Below are positions 23,002 to 33,348 of a DNA stretch of 57,056 nucleotides, in pieces. Origin of the DNA: an uncultured Oscillospiraceae bacterium (lineage in GTDB: Bacteria > Bacillota > Clostridia > Oscillospirales > Oscillospiraceae). The stretch is from positions 1 through 57,056 of the forward strand of contig CALWXH010000004.1 of NCBI GenBank assembly GCA_944385465.1, in the 5' to 3' direction. The position numbers and the translations under genes are program-made. How positions within the stretch are numbered: position 1 is the stretch's first letter; each line of letters opens with the position of its first letter. Below the pieces are notes generated by a model, which was given only the letters and a program-made list of their open reading frames with translations, was not told the DNA's origin and ran no database searches.

Positions 23002-24006
23002 ATGGATATGATGGAACTTTTGCAGCGGCTCACCGCCGCTTACGGCCCCTCCGGCGCGGAGGGGGAGGTGTCCCAGGTCATTGAGGAGCTGGCCGCGCCC
23101 TATTGCGATGAAATCAGCCGGGACACCATGGGCAACCTCATCTGCCGGAAAAAGGGCAGCGGCCCCCGGGTGATGTTCTCCGCCCACATGGACTCCATCG
23201 GCCTGGTGGCCACCCACATCGAGGACAACGGCTTTGTGCGGGTGGGCGCCGTGGGCGGCGTCGCCCCGGCCAAAGTGCTCCACATCCCGGTGCGCTTTGC
23301 CAACGGCCAGGCCGGCGTGGTGGCCGCCCAGGCGGATGTGGAGGTGGGCAAGCTGAAGCTCTCCGACCTGTTTGTGGACGTGGGCGCCGCCAGCAGGGAG
23401 GAGGCCCAGGCCCTGGTGCAGGTGGGCGATGTGGCCGTGTTTGACACCAAGCTGGTCTCCATGGCCGGCCGGGTGGGCGGGCCCTATCTGGACAACCGCG
23501 CCTCCTGCGCGGTACAGCTGATGGCCATGTCCCAGATTGAAAAGACGGACAACGATCTGTATTTCGTCTTCTCCGTCCAGGAGGAGCTGGGGCTGCGGGG
23601 CGCCAAGACCGCGGCCTGGACGGTGGACCCGGACTATGGCGTGGCCCTGGATGTGACCCCCGCCGACGACGTCCCCGGCTCCAAGCATCAGGTGAGCAGC
23701 GTGCTGGGCGGCGGCGCCGCGGTGAAGGTGATGGACGGCTCTGTCATCTGCCACCCCTGGATGGTGGACAAGCTGATGGCCCTGGCCGGCGAACAGGGCA
23801 TCAAGGCCCAGCGGGACGTGATCCGGGCCGGAGGCACCGATGGCGGCGCCATCCACCTCACCCGGGGCGGCGTGCCCACGGGGGGAATTTCCATCCCCTG
23901 GCGCTACGGCCACAGCCCCATGGAGCTGGTGGACCTGGGCGATCTGGAGGCCTGTGCCGCTCTGGTGAAGGCCTTCGCCCAATGCAAGTTAGAGAAAGAG
24001 TGTTAA
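23002..24006 (+). CDS. M42 family metallopeptidase, paralog 3
   Basis: Third tandem M42 aminopeptidase, 334 residues. Residues: His62 (SAHMDSIG), Asp164 in YLDNRAS, Glu194-Glu195 (QEELG), Asp217 (ALDVTPA), and a late His in RYGHSPME. Ribosome-binding site GGGAGG. The three paralogs are clearly diverged, so this is an old duplication rather than a recent tandem copy. Confidence 0.92.
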   Translation: MDMMELLQRLTAAYGPSGAEGEVSQVIEELAAPYCDEISRDTMGNLICRKKGSGPRVMFSAHMDSIGLVATHIEDNGFVRVGAVGGVAPAKVLHIPVRFANGQAGVVAAQADVEVGKLKLSDLFVDVGAASREEAQALVQVGDVAVFDTKLVSMAGRVGGPYLDNRASCAVQLMAMSQIEKTDNDLYFVFSVQEELGLRGAKTAAWTVDPDYGVALDVTPADDVPGSKHQVSSVLGGGAAVKVMDGSVICHPWMVDKLMALAGEQGIKAQRDVIRAGGTDGGAIHLTRGGVPTGGISIPWRYGHSPMELVDLGDLEACAALVKAFAQCKLEKEC

Positions 24007-24011
24007 GTATT

Positions 24012-25262
24012 ATGCCTTTGCAGATATCTGAGAGAGTCCGCGCCCTTGCCAGCCAGGCGGAAGAGGCGCTGCGGGAACAGTTCGCCCACATAGACGCCGT
24101 CGCCCGGCACAACACCGAGCGGGTGCTGGCCGCCTTCCGGGACCACCGGGTGGCGGAGGGGTATTTTGCCGGCACCACCGGCTATGGGTATGATGACCTG
24201 GGCCGGGATCAGCTGGATCTGATCTACGCCCAGCTCTTCGGCACGGAAGACGCCCTGGTGCGCATCGGCTTTGTCAACGGAACCCACGCCATCGCCGCCG
24301 CTCTGTACGGGGCGCTGCTGCCCGGCGACGTGCTGCTCTCCGCCGTGGGGGCGCCCTACGACACCCTGCTGGGGGTCATCGGCGTCACCGACAAGGGGAG
24401 AGGATCCCTGAAAGACTACGGGATCGAATACCGCCAGGTGGATCTCACCCTCCAGGACACCCCGGATCTGGAGGGGCTGGAGCGCGCCGCCGCCGACCCG
24501 AAGGTGAAGGCGGTGCTCATCCAGCGCTCCAAGGGCTATTCCACCCGGGCGTCCCTGAGCGTGGATGAGATCGGGGAGATGTGCGCCATCATCCGCCGGG
24601 TCAACCCCCGCGCCGCCATTCTGGTGGACAACTGCTATGGCGAGTTTGTGGAGGAGAAGGAGCCCACCCACGTGGGGGCCGACCTGGTGGTGGGCTCGCT
24701 CATCAAGAACCCCGGGGGCGGCCTGGCCCCCACCGGGGCCTATCTGGCCGGGCGGCACGACCTCATCGAGGGGGCGGCCATGCGCCTGACCTGCCCGGGC
24801 ATCGGCCGGGAGTGCGGTTCCACCCTGGGCAACAACCGGCTGCTCTATCAGGGGCTGTTCCTGGCCCCCCATACGGTGGCCCAGGCGGTGAAGACCGCCG
24901 TGTTCGGCGCCAAGATCATGGAACTGCTGGGCTATGCCACCGAGCCGCGCTCCGACATGATCCGCCACGACATCATCCAGATGATCCACCTGGGTGACCC
25001 GGAGAAGGTAAAGCGGTTCTGCAAGGGGATCCAATCCGGCGCCCCGGTGGACTCCTATGTCACCCCGGAGCCCTGGGATATGCCCGGTTACGACTGCCAG
25101 GTGATCATGGCCGCCGGCGCCTTCATCCAGGGCGCCTCCATCGAGCTGTCCGCCGACGCCCCCATGCGGGAGCCCTATACGGTCTATCTGCAGGGAGGCC
25201 TGACCTACGAGTCGGGGCGGGCCGGCATTCTGCTGGCGGTGGAGGAGCTGCTGGGGGCATGA
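24012..25262 (+). CDS. PLP-dependent methionine gamma-lyase-like protein (YnbB family)
   Basis: A 416-residue member of the family often called aluminium resistance protein or YnbB, related to cystathionine/methionine gamma-lyases. Fold type I landmarks: RIGFVNGTHAIAAALYGALL, LIQRSKGYSTRASLS, VDNCYGEF (the Asp pairing with the PLP nitrogen) and the PLP lysine in GSLIKNPGGG. C-terminal YTVYLQGGLTYESGRAGI is well conserved in the family. Start chosen at ATG 24012; the ribosome-binding site is weak. Reaction not established; a sulfur-amino-acid lyase is likely by family. Confidence 0.83.
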   Translation: MPLQISERVRALASQAEEALREQFAHIDAVARHNTERVLAAFRDHRVAEGYFAGTTGYGYDDLGRDQLDLIYAQLFGTEDALVRIGFVNGTHAIAAALYGALLPGDVLLSAVGAPYDTLLGVIGVTDKGRGSLKDYGIEYRQVDLTLQDTPDLEGLERAAADPKVKAVLIQRSKGYSTRASLSVDEIGEMCAIIRRVNPRAAILVDNCYGEFVEEKEPTHVGADLVVGSLIKNPGGGLAPTGAYLAGRHDLIEGAAMRLTCPGIGRECGSTLGNNRLLYQGLFLAPHTVAQAVKTAVFGAKIMELLGYATEPRSDMIRHDIIQMIHLGDPEKVKRFCKGIQSGAPVDSYVTPEPWDMPGYDCQVIMAAGAFIQGASIELSADAPMREPYTVYLQGGLTYESGRAGILLAVEELLGA

Positions 25263-25306
25263 GCCAAGCTGTCCGGCGCATACCGTGGCCATGGGGGTGA
25301 TCACCT

Positions 25307-26035
25307 ATGGCGGCCGGACGGCTGTTTCACCGAGGAGCGCTCCGGCTGAGGCGGCGCGGCAGGATGCCCCGGGCGGCTGTGCCGCTGGCGGCGGTGGGAG
25401 GGCTGATCCTGCTGTTTTTCCTGCTCCTGTCCTGCCAGCTGCGGCCGGTGATCCGCACCATGGCGGTGAGCCGGGCCACCAATCTGATCACCGGCGCGCT
25501 GAGCGCCGCGGTGGATGACTGCATGAGCCGGGCGGGGACCACATACGCGGACTTTGTCGCGGTGGAAAGGGATGAGGACGGGAACATCGTCTCCCTGTCC
25601 GGCAGGATCCAGGAGAACAACCGCTTCAAAAGAGCGGTGGTGGATGCGCTGATCCCGCAGCTGGAATCCATTCCGGAGGATGAGCTGAGCATCCCGCTGG
25701 GGACGCTCACCGGGCGGCTGCTCCTGTCCGGCCTGGGGCCAAAGGTCCGGGTGAGCGTGCAGGGCGTGGGGGATGTGACGGCATCCTATCAGAGTTCCTT
25801 TCTCTCCGCCGGGGTCAATCAGACCATCCACCGCATCAGCCTGGAGCTGCATGTGACCCTGTATCTGATCATCCCGGGCGAGGTGGTGACGGTACAGGTG
25901 GAGGACAGCGTCCCCGTGGCGGAGACCGTCATTGTGGGCACGGTGCCGGAGACATACATCCAGCTGGATTCCGGCACTCCGCAGCAGCAATCATTCGCCG
26001 CCGGTGCCCCCGCTCAGGGCGGGGGCACCGGCTGA
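25307..26035 (+). CDS. yunB: Sporulation protein YunB
   Basis: A 242-residue, SigE-regulated mother-cell protein in other spore formers, needed for efficient sporulation, with unclear biochemical role. It has one N-terminal membrane helix (PLAAVGGLILLFFLLLSCQL), then a conserved region ATNLITGALSAAVDD, EDGNIVSLSGRIQENNRFK, and LGTLTGRLLLSGLGPKV, and GVNQTIHRISLELHVTL, all typical YunB features. GGGGGTGA precedes the ATG. Confidence 0.88.
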   Translation: MAAGRLFHRGALRLRRRGRMPRAAVPLAAVGGLILLFFLLLSCQLRPVIRTMAVSRATNLITGALSAAVDDCMSRAGTTYADFVAVERDEDGNIVSLSGRIQENNRFKRAVVDALIPQLESIPEDELSIPLGTLTGRLLLSGLGPKVRVSVQGVGDVTASYQSSFLSAGVNQTIHRISLELHVTLYLIIPGEVVTVQVEDSVPVAETVIVGTVPETYIQLDSGTPQQQSFAAGAPAQGGGTG

Positions 26036-28126
<2,091 letters not shown>

Positions 28127-28133
28127 TAGACCC

Positions 28134-29306
28134 ATGAAGATTCAAACCGCGAAGCGGATGGAGAGCTTCCAGCCCGGCATTTTCAACGTGCTGGACCAGC
28201 GGAAAAACCAGCTGCTGGCCCAGGGGAGACAGGTGTACAACCTGTCCATCGGCACCCCAGACTTCCTGCCGGCCCCCCACGTGGTGGAGGCCCTGACCAA
28301 GGCGGCCTCCGACCCGAAGAATTACCGCTACTCCCTGGGGGAGACCCCGGAACTGGTGGAGGCGGTCCAGAGCTGGTACCGGCGCCGGTACGGCGTGGAG
28401 CTGGCTGTGGAGGAATTCACCGCCGTCTACGGCTCTCAGGAGGGGCTGGCCCACATCGGCTGGGCCCTGTGCGATCCCGGCGACGTGGTGCTGGTGCCCA
28501 ACCCCGGCTATCCCATTTTTGAAATGGGGCCCTATCTGTGCGGCGCCCGCTGTGTGGGGTACGAGCTGCGGGAGGAGAACGCCTATCTCCCGGACCTGGC
28601 CCACTTCGACCCGGAGCTGGCCCGGCGGGCCAAGTGCATGGTGGTGTCCTATCCGGCCAACCCCCTGTGTGTCACCGCGCCGGACTCCTTCTATGAGGAG
28701 CTCATCGCCTTTGCCCGGCGGTATGAGATCATGATCCTCCACGACAACGCCTACTCCGAGATCCTCTATGACGGGCGGGTGGGCAAGTCCTTTCTGTCCT
28801 ATCCCGGCGCCAGGGAGGTGGGGGTGGAGTTCAACTCCCTGTCCAAGACCTACAACCTCACCGGGGCCCGCATCTCCTTTGTGCTGGGCAACCGGGAGAT
28901 GGTGTCCACCTTCCGCCGACTGCGCTCCCAGATCGACTACGGCATTTTCCTGCCCGTCCAGGCCGCCGCTGTGGCCGCCCTGAACGGCCCCCAGGACAGC
29001 GTGGAGCGCCAGCGCCTGGAGTACCAGGCCCGGCGGGACGCGCTGTGCGGCGGGCTGCGCTCCATCGGCTGGAACGTGCCGGACAGCCAGGGCAGCATGT
29101 TTGCCTGGGGGCCGCTGCCCGCCGGGTATGACAGCAGCGTGGACTTCTGCTATGAGCTGCTGGACCGCACCGGCCTGCTGTGCACCCCGGGGGCGGCTTT
29201 CGGCTCCCTGGGGGAGGGGTATGTCCGCTTCGCCCTGGTGCAGCCGGTGCCGGTGATGGAGGAAATTGTCTCCGCCGTGGCTGCCAGCGGCATTCTGACC
29301 AGGTGA
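28134..29306 (+). CDS. Class I/II PLP-dependent aminotransferase
   Basis: A 390-residue fold type I aminotransferase similar to LL-diaminopimelate/aspartate aminotransferase relatives. Motifs: LSIGTPDFLPAPHVV, YSLGETPELVEAVQSWY, PNPGYPIFEM, SYPANPLCVTAP, HDNAYSEILYDG, the PLP lysine in NSLSKTYNLTGARI, and VRFALVQP near the end. A substrate cannot be assigned from motifs. It lies 7 bp after ligA and is probably co-transcribed. Confidence 0.87.
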   Translation: MKIQTAKRMESFQPGIFNVLDQRKNQLLAQGRQVYNLSIGTPDFLPAPHVVEALTKAASDPKNYRYSLGETPELVEAVQSWYRRRYGVELAVEEFTAVYGSQEGLAHIGWALCDPGDVVLVPNPGYPIFEMGPYLCGARCVGYELREENAYLPDLAHFDPELARRAKCMVVSYPANPLCVTAPDSFYEELIAFARRYEIMILHDNAYSEILYDGRVGKSFLSYPGAREVGVEFNSLSKTYNLTGARISFVLGNREMVSTFRRLRSQIDYGIFLPVQAAAVAALNGPQDSVERQRLEYQARRDALCGGLRSIGWNVPDSQGSMFAWGPLPAGYDSSVDFCYELLDRTGLLCTPGAAFGSLGEGYVRFALVQPVPVMEEIVSAVAASGILTR

Positions 29307-29326
29307 ACCGGGAGGAGGGCTGAGCG

Positions 29327-30196
29327 TTGAAGCTGAGACGTACCCTTGCCGCTGTGCTGCTCTCGCTGCTGGCGCTGCTGACCCTGCTGTGCGGCTGCGA
29401 CCAGTTTGCGCCGGTACAGTCCGCCAGTGTGGATCTGGCCGCCATCCCGGAGTATTCCGGCCAGCCCTATGTGACGCTGGAGGAGAACCAGCCGGACTTC
29501 ACCCTGGAGGACTTCACCCTGGATCCCTTTGAGACATACAGCCGGCTGGACTACCTGGGCCGGTGCGGCCCGGCCTATGCCAACGTGTGCATCGACACCA
29601 TGCCCACCGAGGAGCGGGAGTCCATCAGCGAGGTGGAGCCCACCGGCTGGGTCAACCGCCCGTATGATTTTGTGGACGGGGAGTACCTGTACAACCGGTG
29701 CCATCTCATCGGCTTCCAGCTCACCGGGGAAAACGCCAACGAGCGCAATCTCATCACCGGCACCCGGTACATGAATGTGGAGGGGATGCTCCCCTTTGAA
29801 AACCTGGTGGCGGACTATGTGGCCAGCACCGGCAACCACGTGCTCTATCGGGTGTCCCCGGTATTCGAGGGGGACAACCTGGTGGCCAGCGGGGTGCAGA
29901 TGGAGGCCATCTCCGTGGAGGACGAGGGGGAGGGCGTGTGCTTCAACGTCTATGTGTACAACGTCCAGCCCGGCGTGGTCATCGACTACGCCACCGGGGA
30001 AAACTGGCTGGATGAGGCCGCCTTGTCCGACGGGGAGGTCCACCAGTACGTGCTGAACACCAACAGCCGGCGGTTCCATCTGCCGGACTGCCCCAGCGTG
30101 GCGGATACCAAGCCGGAAAACCGGCAGGACTACGAGGGCACCCGGGAACTGCTCATCGCCCAGGGCTATCAGCCCTGCGGAAGCTGCAATCCATAG
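29327..30196 (+). CDS. DNA/RNA non-specific endonuclease lipoprotein with Ada-like metal tail
   Basis: A 289-residue surface nuclease. N-terminal signal with lipobox ending LLCGC (Cys24). The nuclease domain (about 45-235) has YNRCHLIGFQLTGENANERN with probable general base His126 (NRCH where many relatives have DRGH), then LITGTRYMNVEGM. The C-terminal 45 residues form a metal-binding tail, His251-x3-Cys255 and Cys284-x2-Cys287 (FHLPDCPSV, PCGSCNP), as in other secreted clostridial nucleases. TTG start behind GGAGGAGGG. Likely role is degradation of external DNA. Confidence 0.85.
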   Translation: MKLRRTLAAVLLSLLALLTLLCGCDQFAPVQSASVDLAAIPEYSGQPYVTLEENQPDFTLEDFTLDPFETYSRLDYLGRCGPAYANVCIDTMPTEERESISEVEPTGWVNRPYDFVDGEYLYNRCHLIGFQLTGENANERNLITGTRYMNVEGMLPFENLVADYVASTGNHVLYRVSPVFEGDNLVASGVQMEAISVEDEGEGVCFNVYVYNVQPGVVIDYATGENWLDEAALSDGEVHQYVLNTNSRRFHLPDCPSVADTKPENRQDYEGTRELLIAQGYQPCGSCNP

Positions 30197-30205
30197 AAAA
30201 GGACT

Positions 30206-30231
30206 CAGGGCCGCCCGGCGGGGCGGCCCTG
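30206..30231 (+). terminator. Terminator of the murD-to-nuclease run
   Basis: CAGGGCCGCC (30206-30215) pairs with GGCGGCCCTG (30222-30231); the following AAGTGGTTTTAT is only moderately T-rich. Confidence 0.6.
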
Positions 30232-30239
30232 AAGTGGTT

Positions 30240-30836
30240 TTATCGGTCGAAGGCGGGGTTCATATAATAGACGTTCTTCTGATTCATCCGCTGCTTGGCC
30301 AGCTCGATGGCCTCGCCGAAGCGCTGGAAGTGGACGATCTCCCGCTCCCGGAGAAAGCGGATCACGTCGTTCACATCCGGGTCGTCAGACAGGCGCAGGA
30401 TGTTGTCATAGGTGACCCGGGCCTTCTGCTCCGCGGCCAGATCTTCGGTGAGGTCGCAGATCACATCCCCCTTCACCGCCATGGAGGCGGCGTTATAGGG
30501 CCAGCCCGAGGCCGCCGTGGGATAGACCCCGGCGGTGTGGTCCACAAAGTAGGTGTCAAAGCCGGCGGTCTTGATCTGCTCGTCGCTGAGCTTCCGGGTG
30601 AGCTGGTGGACGATGGCGCCGATCATCTCCAGGTGGCCCAGCTCCTCGGTGCCGATGTCGGTGAGAAGGCCCTTCAGCTCGGGGTAGGGCATGGAGTAGC
30701 GCTGGCTGAGGTAGCGCAGGGAGGCCCCCAGCTCTCCGTCCGGCCCGCCGTACTGGGAGATGATGGCGGCGGCCAGCTTGGGGTTGCAGTTTTTGATCTT
30801 CACCGGATACTGCAGCTTTTTCTCATAGACAAACAT
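30240..30836 (-). CDS. cotJC: Spore coat protein CotJC (manganese catalase family)
   Basis: A 198-residue spore-coat protein of the manganese catalase family. Diiron/dimanganese-type motifs: GELGASLRYLSQRY, DIGTEELGHLEMIGAIVHQL, EDLAAEQKARVTYDNIL and REREIVHFQRFGEA. It begins immediately after the stop of the upstream cotJA-cotJB gene (TAAATG). Probably protects spores or mother-cell proteins from peroxide. Confidence 0.93.
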   Translation of the reverse strand: MFVYEKKLQYPVKIKNCNPKLAAAIISQYGGPDGELGASLRYLSQRYSMPYPELKGLLTDIGTEELGHLEMIGAIVHQLTRKLSDEQIKTAGFDTYFVDHTAGVYPTAASGWPYNAASMAVKGDVICDLTEDLAAEQKARVTYDNILRLSDDPDVNDVIRFLREREIVHFQRFGEAIELAKQRMNQKNVYYMNPAFDR

Positions 30837-31334
30837 TTACTTGTTCCCTCCCTCTTTGCGATACTCCCAGGGCCAGGGATCGTTGAGCCAGACATACCGG
30901 CCGTTCTGGATGGCGCTGCGCTGGGTCAGGGGACCGTACATGGCCTCGTACCGGCGCTTGCCCTCCTCGGCCAGGCGGGTATACTGCTGAAAGAGCTGTA
31001 CCGCCTCCTGGTCATCCTGATGGGTGTCCAGGTAAAGCCCCAGCTCGGTGATGACAAAGCACAGCGCCTGCAGCTCCGCGGCGGCGCCCTCAGGGACAGA
31101 CGCGGCTTTTGCCTTCAGGTGAAACGGGAGGTCCAGCCCGGGGAACAGCGTGCCGTTGGCCAGGGCCTCGCTCTGCTCATATTTCTGACTTCCTTTTTGC
31201 TGGAAGGGGACGTTGGGAACCGCCAGAGGAGAACAGGGAGCGAGCACTCCCTGCCCGTCCTCACAGGGGCGGGGATTGGGCGTGGTGTCAGGGTTCAAAT
31301 GCAGCCCCTCCTTTGCTGGATTGGAATTTGACAT
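30837..31334 (-). CDS. CotJA-CotJB fusion protein
   Basis: A 165-residue protein that joins two small coat proteins usually encoded by separate genes. Residues 38-72 match CotJA (PNVPFQQKGSQKYEQSEALA, then GTLFPGLDLPF). Residues 86-165 match CotJB (ELQALCFVITELGLYLDTHQ, DDQEAV, YEAMYGPLTQRSA, YVWLNDPWPWEY). The linker is only about 15 residues. GGAG lies 9 nt before the ATG. It is co-transcribed with cotJC. Confidence 0.82.
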   Translation of the reverse strand: MSNSNPAKEGLHLNPDTTPNPRPCEDGQGVLAPCSPLAVPNVPFQQKGSQKYEQSEALANGTLFPGLDLPFHLKAKAASVPEGAAAELQALCFVITELGLYLDTHQDDQEAVQLFQQYTRLAEEGKRRYEAMYGPLTQRSAIQNGRYVWLNDPWPWEYRKEGGNK

Positions 31335-31397
31335 TGACTGTCACTCCAGTCTATGCCGGGTCTGCCGGCGGTGACAGCGGCCGGCGAAAAGTGGGCC

Positions 31398-31426
31398 TTG
31401 AAACCCGGGAGAAAATATGCTAAAAT
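31398..31426 (+). promoter_or_regulatory. Promoter of the SCIFF peptide gene
   Basis: TTGAAA (31398-31403), 17 bp, TAAAAT (31421-31426). Confidence 0.7.
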
Positions 31427-31459
31427 AAATCAAACCAACAGAGAACGGAGGAAAGACTC

Positions 31460-31603
31460 ATGACTCACGTGAAAACGATCAACGGCGCTACCCTGAAGAA
31501 CAGCGCTGCCCACGGCGGCTGCGGCGAGTGCCAGACCTCCTGCCAGTCCGCCTGCAAGACTTCCTGCACTGTGGCCAACCAGAAGTGCGAGAACCGGAAG
31601 TAA
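31460..31603 (+). CDS. scfA: SCIFF (six cysteines in forty-five) ranthipeptide precursor
   Basis: A 47-residue peptide beginning MTHVKTINGATLKNSAAHGG. It has six cysteines at 21, 24, 28, 32, 36 and 43, with threonines between them at 26, 34 and 37, and ends QKCENRK. This matches the nearly universal clostridial SCIFF family, in which a partner radical SAM enzyme makes Cys-to-Thr thioether links outside the alpha carbon. Start: GGAGGAAA upstream of ATG. The maturase gene follows. The peptide's role in the cell is not established. Confidence 0.95.
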   Translation: MTHVKTINGATLKNSAAHGGCGECQTSCQSACKTSCTVANQKCENRK

Positions 31604-31622
31604 TCGCGGGAACGAGTTTTTG

Positions 31623-31650
31623 AAAAGGGTGGGCAAGTCCCACCCTTTTT
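31623..31650 (+). terminator. Terminator/attenuator between scfA and scfB
   Basis: AAAAGGGTGGG, loop CAAGT, CCCACCCTTTT then another T. It ends scfA transcription but lies upstream of the same-strand maturase, which has no strong promoter of its own, so partial read-through is likely. Confidence 0.8.
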
Positions 31651-31693
31651 CTGTGTTGTCAAGAAGTATCAGTAGAAGGAGATCAAGAGAATC

Positions 31694-33067
31694 ATGGTCC
31701 ATACATTTCACTGCCTGGGAGAATACATTGCCGTGGACGTGGACAGCGGAGCGGTCCACGTGCTGGACAAAACGGCTTATGATGTGCTCGGCCAGGTGCA
31801 AACACGCATGCCGGAGGGGCCCTGCCCGGACTGGCTGGCCCAGCGGCTGCCGGAGTACAGCAGACAGGAGATGGAGGGCGCCTGGTCCGATCTGCAGGAG
31901 CTGCAGAAGGCGGGGCTGCTGTTCACCGACGACAGCTATCTGGACCCCCAGGCCGCCGTGCTGATGCAGCAGGACGCCCCCATCAAGGCGCTGTGCCTGC
32001 ACGTCTCCCACGACTGCAACCTCAGATGCCAGTACTGTTTTGCCTCCACCGGCGACTTCGGGACCGGCCACCGCATGACCATGGATGTGGAGACGGCGAA
32101 AAAGGCCATTGACTTTGTCATCCAGCGCTCCGGAAACCGGCGCAACATCGAGGTGGACTTCTTCGGCGGTGAACCCCTCATGGCCATGGACACGGTGAAG
32201 GCCACCGTGGAGTATGCCCGCTCTTTGGAAAAGGAGCACAACAAGAGCTTCCGCTTCACCATCACCACCAACGGCGTGCTGCTCAACGATGAGAACATCG
32301 CGTACATCAACCGGGAGATGTCCAACGCCGTGCTCTCCCTGGACGGGCGCCCGGAGGTGAACGACCGGATGCGCAAAACCGTGTCCGGCGGCGGCAGCTA
32401 CGACGTGATCCTGCCCAAATTTCAGAAGCTGGTGGAGGGCAGGGGAGACAAGGACTACTATCTCCGGGGAACCTTCACCCGCCACAACAAGGACTTTGCC
32501 GCCGATGTGATGCACATCGCGGACCAGGGGTTCCGCAACGTCTCGGTGGAGCCGGTGGTAGGCAGCCCGGACTGCGACTACACCTTCCGGGACGAGGACC
32601 TGCCCGATATCCAGGCGGAGTACGAGAAGCTGGCGGAGGAGCTGCTGCAGCGGGATGACGTGAACTTCTTCCACTTCAACGTGGACCTCTCCCAGGGCCC
32701 CTGCGTGATCAAGCGGCTGCGGGGGTGCGGAGCGGGCTGCGAATATGTGGCCATCACCCCGGAGGGGGAGATCTATCCCTGCCACCAGTTTGTGGGCAAC
32801 GAGGACTACCGCCTGGGCAGCGTGTGGGACGGCAGCTTCAATCTGGAGCTGGCCAGAAAATTCGCCAGCCTGAACATCTATACCAGGCCGGTCTGTCACG
32901 ACTGCTGGGCCCGGTTCTACTGCAGCGGCGGCTGCTCCGCGTCCAACCTGCTTGTCAACGGGGACATAAAAGAACCCAATCAGTTTGGCTGCGAATTGCA
33001 GCGCAAGCGCCTGGAATGTGCCATCGCCATGGTGGCCCGCCGGGCGGAGAAGGAAAACAACGGGTAA
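31694..33067 (+). CDS. scfB: SCIFF radical SAM maturase (SPASM)
   Basis: Installs thioether cross-links in the SCIFF peptide. The 457-residue product has an N-terminal RiPP-recognition-like region (1-80: TFHCLGEYIAVDVDSGAVHV, VLDKTAYDVL), the radical SAM cluster Cys108-x3-Cys112-x2-Cys115 (SHDCNLRCQYCFA), GGEPLMAMD, and a C-terminal SPASM/auxiliary cluster region (RGCGAGCEYVAITPEGEIYP, CHQF, and CHDCWARFYCSGGCSA). It follows the peptide gene by 90 bp with a terminator between. Confidence 0.95.
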   Translation: MVHTFHCLGEYIAVDVDSGAVHVLDKTAYDVLGQVQTRMPEGPCPDWLAQRLPEYSRQEMEGAWSDLQELQKAGLLFTDDSYLDPQAAVLMQQDAPIKALCLHVSHDCNLRCQYCFASTGDFGTGHRMTMDVETAKKAIDFVIQRSGNRRNIEVDFFGGEPLMAMDTVKATVEYARSLEKEHNKSFRFTITTNGVLLNDENIAYINREMSNAVLSLDGRPEVNDRMRKTVSGGGSYDVILPKFQKLVEGRGDKDYYLRGTFTRHNKDFAADVMHIADQGFRNVSVEPVVGSPDCDYTFRDEDLPDIQAEYEKLAEELLQRDDVNFFHFNVDLSQGPCVIKRLRGCGAGCEYVAITPEGEIYPCHQFVGNEDYRLGSVWDGSFNLELARKFASLNIYTRPVCHDCWARFYCSGGCSASNLLVNGDIKEPNQFGCELQRKRLECAIAMVARRAEKENNG

Positions 33068-33095
33068 ATTCGATTATTATTTCTGAATGTCCGGA

Positions 33096-33133
33096 AACGA
33101 AGCGCCTCACAAGATTTTGTGGGGCGCTTCGTT
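33096..33133 (+). terminator. Terminator of scfB
   Basis: AACGAAGCGCCTCACAA (33096-33112), GATT, TTGTGGGGCGCTTCGTT (33117-33133): 17 bp with one G-T pair, then TTATG. Confidence 0.88.
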
Positions 33134-33244
33134 TTATGCTCAAGATAGGGCGCATTTCCGCCGCCCAGTTCACAAGTTTACATAACGGAGTCTACATAAA
33201 ATTGTGTGATAGAAAATTTTAACTGTCTTTTTCCCTGAAAACAC

Positions 33245-33273
33245 TTGCGTTTCAGGCGAAAGTAGGCTATAGT
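33245..33273 (+). promoter_or_regulatory. Promoter of the spoIIM-xerD genes
   Basis: TTGCGT (33245-33250), 17 bp, TATAGT (33268-33273). The AT-rich 130 bp before it, after the scfB terminator, hold no gene I can see. Confidence 0.6.
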
Positions 33274-33348
33274 AATTATTACCGTCAACCGCCTTGGGTG
33301 CGGTCATATTGCTTTTCCGCTCCGCATACCCTGTCCTGGGGTGATGGA

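Noticed and set aside
31335-31358. CATAGACTG as a sporulation -10 for cotJ
   Set aside because: It abuts the ribosome-binding site, leaving no room for a transcription start upstream of it.
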